DNA of 7,963 nt. Origin: Pseudomonadota bacterium (GTDB taxonomy: Bacteria > Pseudomonadota > Gammaproteobacteria > Steroidobacterales > Steroidobacteraceae). The notes beneath the pieces are model-generated. The model was not told where the DNA came from and did no database searches. It saw only the letters and a list, made by a program, of their open reading frames with translations. Positions 6,114 through 7,963 of this stretch are shown here, one piece after another. Within the stretch, counting starts at the first letter, position 1; each line of letters opens with the position of its first letter. The position numbers and the translations under genes are program-made. The stretch spans positions 1-7,963 of the forward strand of contig JAKBCE010000108.1 of assembly GCA_021808195.1 (NCBI GenBank). The letters run 5' to 3'.

Positions 6114-7430
6114 ATGAGCAAGACCGCAACAACCCAGCATGGACCGCCGGTAGCGGCCGAAGCATTCGACATTGGCTCCACGGAGGACTCCCTGGAGCGG
6201 ATGATCGAACTGTTTGCCGCGCACGGCGACATCTACCGAGTGTTCGTCCCGGCCCGCGAGGCGTACACCTACGTCGTGCACCACCCTGAGGACGTGAAGC
6301 GGATCTTGGTCTCGAACCACCGCAACTACACCAAGGGGATCGGGCTCGACCGGGTCAAGATCCTCCTCGGCAACGGCATCATGACCAGCGAGGGCGAGTT
6401 CTGGCGCCGCCAGCGCATGATGCTACAACCGCTGTTTCACCGCCGGGTCATCACGCGGTTCGCCGAAGTCATCGCGGCGGCGAACGATGCGCTGCTCGAG
6501 CGGTGGGAGGCGCTGGCGCGCCGCGGCGAGCCGGTCAATCTCACCGACGAGATGAGCGAACTCACCCTCGGGATCGTGCTGCGGGCGATCTTCGGCCACG
6601 ACCTCGAGCGCATGAGCGCTGAGCTCGGCGGCAACCCGTTCGAAGTGGTGACCAAGGAGCAGGCCCGCAACCTGCAGTTTGCTTACAAGTTCCGCTCCCT
6701 GACGCGCCTGGTGGCCGGCCTGCTGGCGCGCCGCCGCGAAAGCGGCGAGGAGCACTTCGACTACGTTGCGATGCTGATGAACGCCCGCGACAAGGACAGC
6801 GGCGCGCCGATGAGCGATCGGGAGCTGATTGATGAGATTCTGACCCTGGTGGTCGCTGGGCACGAGACCACGGCGAGTGGCCTGAACTGGACCTGGTACC
6901 TGCTCGCCCAGCACCCCGAGGTCGAGGCGAAGCTGTATGCGGAACTCGAGGTGGCGTCCGTCGGCGCCACGCGCGCCCCGAGCCTCGCGCAGGTCGAGCA
7001 TCTGACCTACACGCGCCAGGTGATCGATGAGGCGCTGCGGCTGTATCCGCCGGGATGGCTGCTCTCGCGGCGCACGATCGAGCCGGACGTGCTCTCGGGT
7101 TACGAGATCCCTGCCGGTGCGAACGTGCTGCTGCCGCTTTACCTGCTGCACCGCCACCCGCGCTACTGGAAGGATCCCGATGCGTTCATGCCCGAGCGCT
7201 TTGCCGCCGAGCACGAAGCGCAGCGGTCGCGTTTCGCGTACATGCCCTTCGCCGCAGGCCCCCGACACTGCATCGGGGAGACCTTTGCCCTTTACGAGAT
7301 GCTGATGCACGTGCAGCGCACGGCGCGCGTGTTTCGCCTGGTGCACGTGCCCCGCGAACCCTTTGCGCTCGAGGCGCAGATCAATCTGCGCACCCGCCAT
7401 CCCGTCTACATGAGATTGGAACGCCGCTGA
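6114..7430 (+). CDS. Cytochrome P450
   Basis: A complete 438-residue haem monooxygenase. From ATG 6114 the landmarks are the C-helix WRRQR (97-101), the I-helix oxygen-binding AGHETT (248-253), the K-helix ExxR as EALR (306-309), PERF (360-363) and the haem loop FAAGPRHCIG (379-388) with Cys386 as iron ligand. All catalytic elements are intact. There is no N-terminal membrane anchor, so the enzyme should be soluble and need a separate reductase and ferredoxin or flavodoxin, none of which is in the window. The haem loop and TSEGEFWRRQR segment resemble bacterial P450s that oxidise fatty or other lipophilic substrates. ATG 6114 is preferred over an in-frame TTG at 6102 because that codon overlaps the -10 hexamer. 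The stop shares its last base with the ATG of the ligase gene (TGATG), so the two are co-translated. The substrate is not determinable here. Confidence 0.95.
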   Translation: MSKTATTQHGPPVAAEAFDIGSTEDSLERMIELFAAHGDIYRVFVPAREAYTYVVHHPEDVKRILVSNHRNYTKGIGLDRVKILLGNGIMTSEGEFWRRQRMMLQPLFHRRVITRFAEVIAAANDALLERWEALARRGEPVNLTDEMSELTLGIVLRAIFGHDLERMSAELGGNPFEVVTKEQARNLQFAYKFRSLTRLVAGLLARRRESGEEHFDYVAMLMNARDKDSGAPMSDRELIDEILTLVVAGHETTASGLNWTWYLLAQHPEVEAKLYAELEVASVGATRAPSLAQVEHLTYTRQVIDEALRLYPPGWLLSRRTIEPDVLSGYEIPAGANVLLPLYLLHRHPRYWKDPDAFMPERFAAEHEAQRSRFAYMPFAAGPRHCIGETFALYEMLMHVQRTARVFRLVHVPREPFALEAQINLRTRHPVYMRLERR

Positions 7431-7963
7431 TGCTGACCGCCACGACTCTGACCGAACTGCTTGAGGCCAACCGCAGCGTTGCCCGCGGTGTCACCTACCT
7501 GGACGGCGAGAAAGCCTCGCGCACCGTGACATTTGCCGAGCTGCACGAGCGCGCGCTCGGCATCCTGCATCACCTGCAGCGCCTCGGCGCGCGTCCCGGG
7601 GACAAGCTGATTTTGTTCCTCGCCAACAACGAGCAGTTCATCGATGCGTTCTGGGCGGCGATCCTCGGCGGGATCGTGCCGGTGCCGGTGGCGATCGGAA
7701 TCAGCGATGAACATCGACACAAACTGCTGCGTATCGCGCGGCGCCTCGGCGAGCCGTTCCTCTACAGCGACCGGCGCTCGCTCGAGCGCATCGGGACGTT
7801 TGCCGCTGCCGCCGGCGAGCAGGACACGCTCGAGCGGCTGCGCCGGCGCGCTTTTCTCGTCGATGACCTGGATGACATTTCGCGTGCGGGCAAGGTGCAT
7901 CGGGCCCGCCCCGAGGACGTGGCGTTCATTCAGTTCTCCTCCGGCTCGACCAGTCAGCCGAAG
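7430..7963 (+). CDS. AMP-forming acyl/aryl ligase (ANL superfamily), 5' part
   Basis: The first 178 residues of an adenylate-forming enzyme that activates a carboxylic acid with ATP, for transfer to CoA or a carrier protein. The frame opens with ATG sharing a base with the P450 stop and is uninterrupted to the window edge. Recognisable family features are an early TFAELHERALGILHHLQRLGARPGDK segment positions about 34-59, the LANNEQFIDAFWAAILGGIVPVPV block (about 64-87), and the nucleotide-binding loop QFSSGSTSQPK at the very end (about 168-178). The insertion between these, with ISDEHRHKLLRIARRL, is reminiscent of fatty acyl-AMP ligases and adenylation enzymes of biosynthetic clusters rather than housekeeping acetyl-CoA synthetase. 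The catalytic and substrate-pocket parts lie outside the window, so CoA-ligase versus carrier-protein ligase cannot be settled. Confidence 0.93.
   Translation, partial: MLTATTLTELLEANRSVARGVTYLDGEKASRTVTFAELHERALGILHHLQRLGARPGDKLILFLANNEQFIDAFWAAILGGIVPVPVAIGISDEHRHKLLRIARRLGEPFLYSDRRSLERIGTFAAAAGEQDTLERLRRRAFLVDDLDDISRAGKVHRARPEDVAFIQFSSGSTSQPK

Noticed and set aside
6423..7400. 325-codon minus-strand frame opposite the P450
   Set aside because: The P450 on the plus strand is complete with all haem and oxygen-binding motifs; the antisense frame is a composition effect.
7406..7900. 164-codon minus-strand frame at the right edge
   Set aside because: The plus strand encodes an adenylate-forming ligase that ends in its nucleotide-binding loop; the antisense frame has no motif.

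Overview
The window is GC-rich, compactly coded proteobacterial chromosome, most likely gammaproteobacterial. This rests on the GAF-PAS-PAS-GGDEF-EAL signalling protein, the proteobacterial-type threonine tRNA with encoded CCA, Shine-Dalgarno sites of the GGAG type and short overlapping operons. The family cannot be fixed from sequence alone; the Irr-like Fur protein and the P450 linked to an adenylating enzyme would fit Xanthomonadales- or Nevskiales-like lineages, which is inference.

Left block (1-1309, minus strand): two translationally coupled genes (ATGA overlap) lie on the 3' side of a tRNA gene. The first encodes a 96-residue unrecognised protein with one hydrophobic segment. The second encodes a Lon-like AAA+ ATPase whose reading frame is broken by a one-base deletion near base 80; the expected C-terminal continuation is plainly readable in the next frame to the window edge. 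Nothing housekeeping is seen here, and the position on the 3' side of a tRNA makes it the best candidate for accessory DNA.

Middle block (1481-2373, minus strand): tRNA-Thr(CGT) with its own sigma-70-type promoter, a 93-residue two-helix membrane protein, and a Fur-family regulator of Irr-like type. The regulator's start codon, a consensus -10 hexamer and a perfect 13-bp palindrome overlap, suggesting an autoregulated, essentially leaderless transcript. A ten-G run lies just upstream of the ribosome binding site of the membrane protein.

Signalling block (2414-5083, minus strand): an 889-residue cyclic-di-GMP enzyme with GAF, two PAS, GGDEF and EAL domains. The cyclase motif, the RxxD inhibitory site and all recognisable EAL catalytic residues are present (the EAL triplet itself reads ELL). 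A leader of 246 bp separates it from the next gene upstream and carries a small inverted repeat.

Right block (5330-7963): a DUF374-type lysophospholipid acyltransferase on the minus strand diverges from a plus-strand pair, a cytochrome P450 and an acyl/aryl-AMP-forming ligase that share one base (TGATG). The ligase runs off the right edge at its nucleotide-binding loop. The arrangement looks like the start of a lipid or small-molecule tailoring cluster: activation of a carboxylic acid, oxidation by a soluble P450, and possibly acyl transfer at the membrane. The product cannot be named from this window.

No CRISPR array, insertion sequence, integrase, rRNA or phage structural gene was seen. 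No gene-free stretch exceeds 300 bases.
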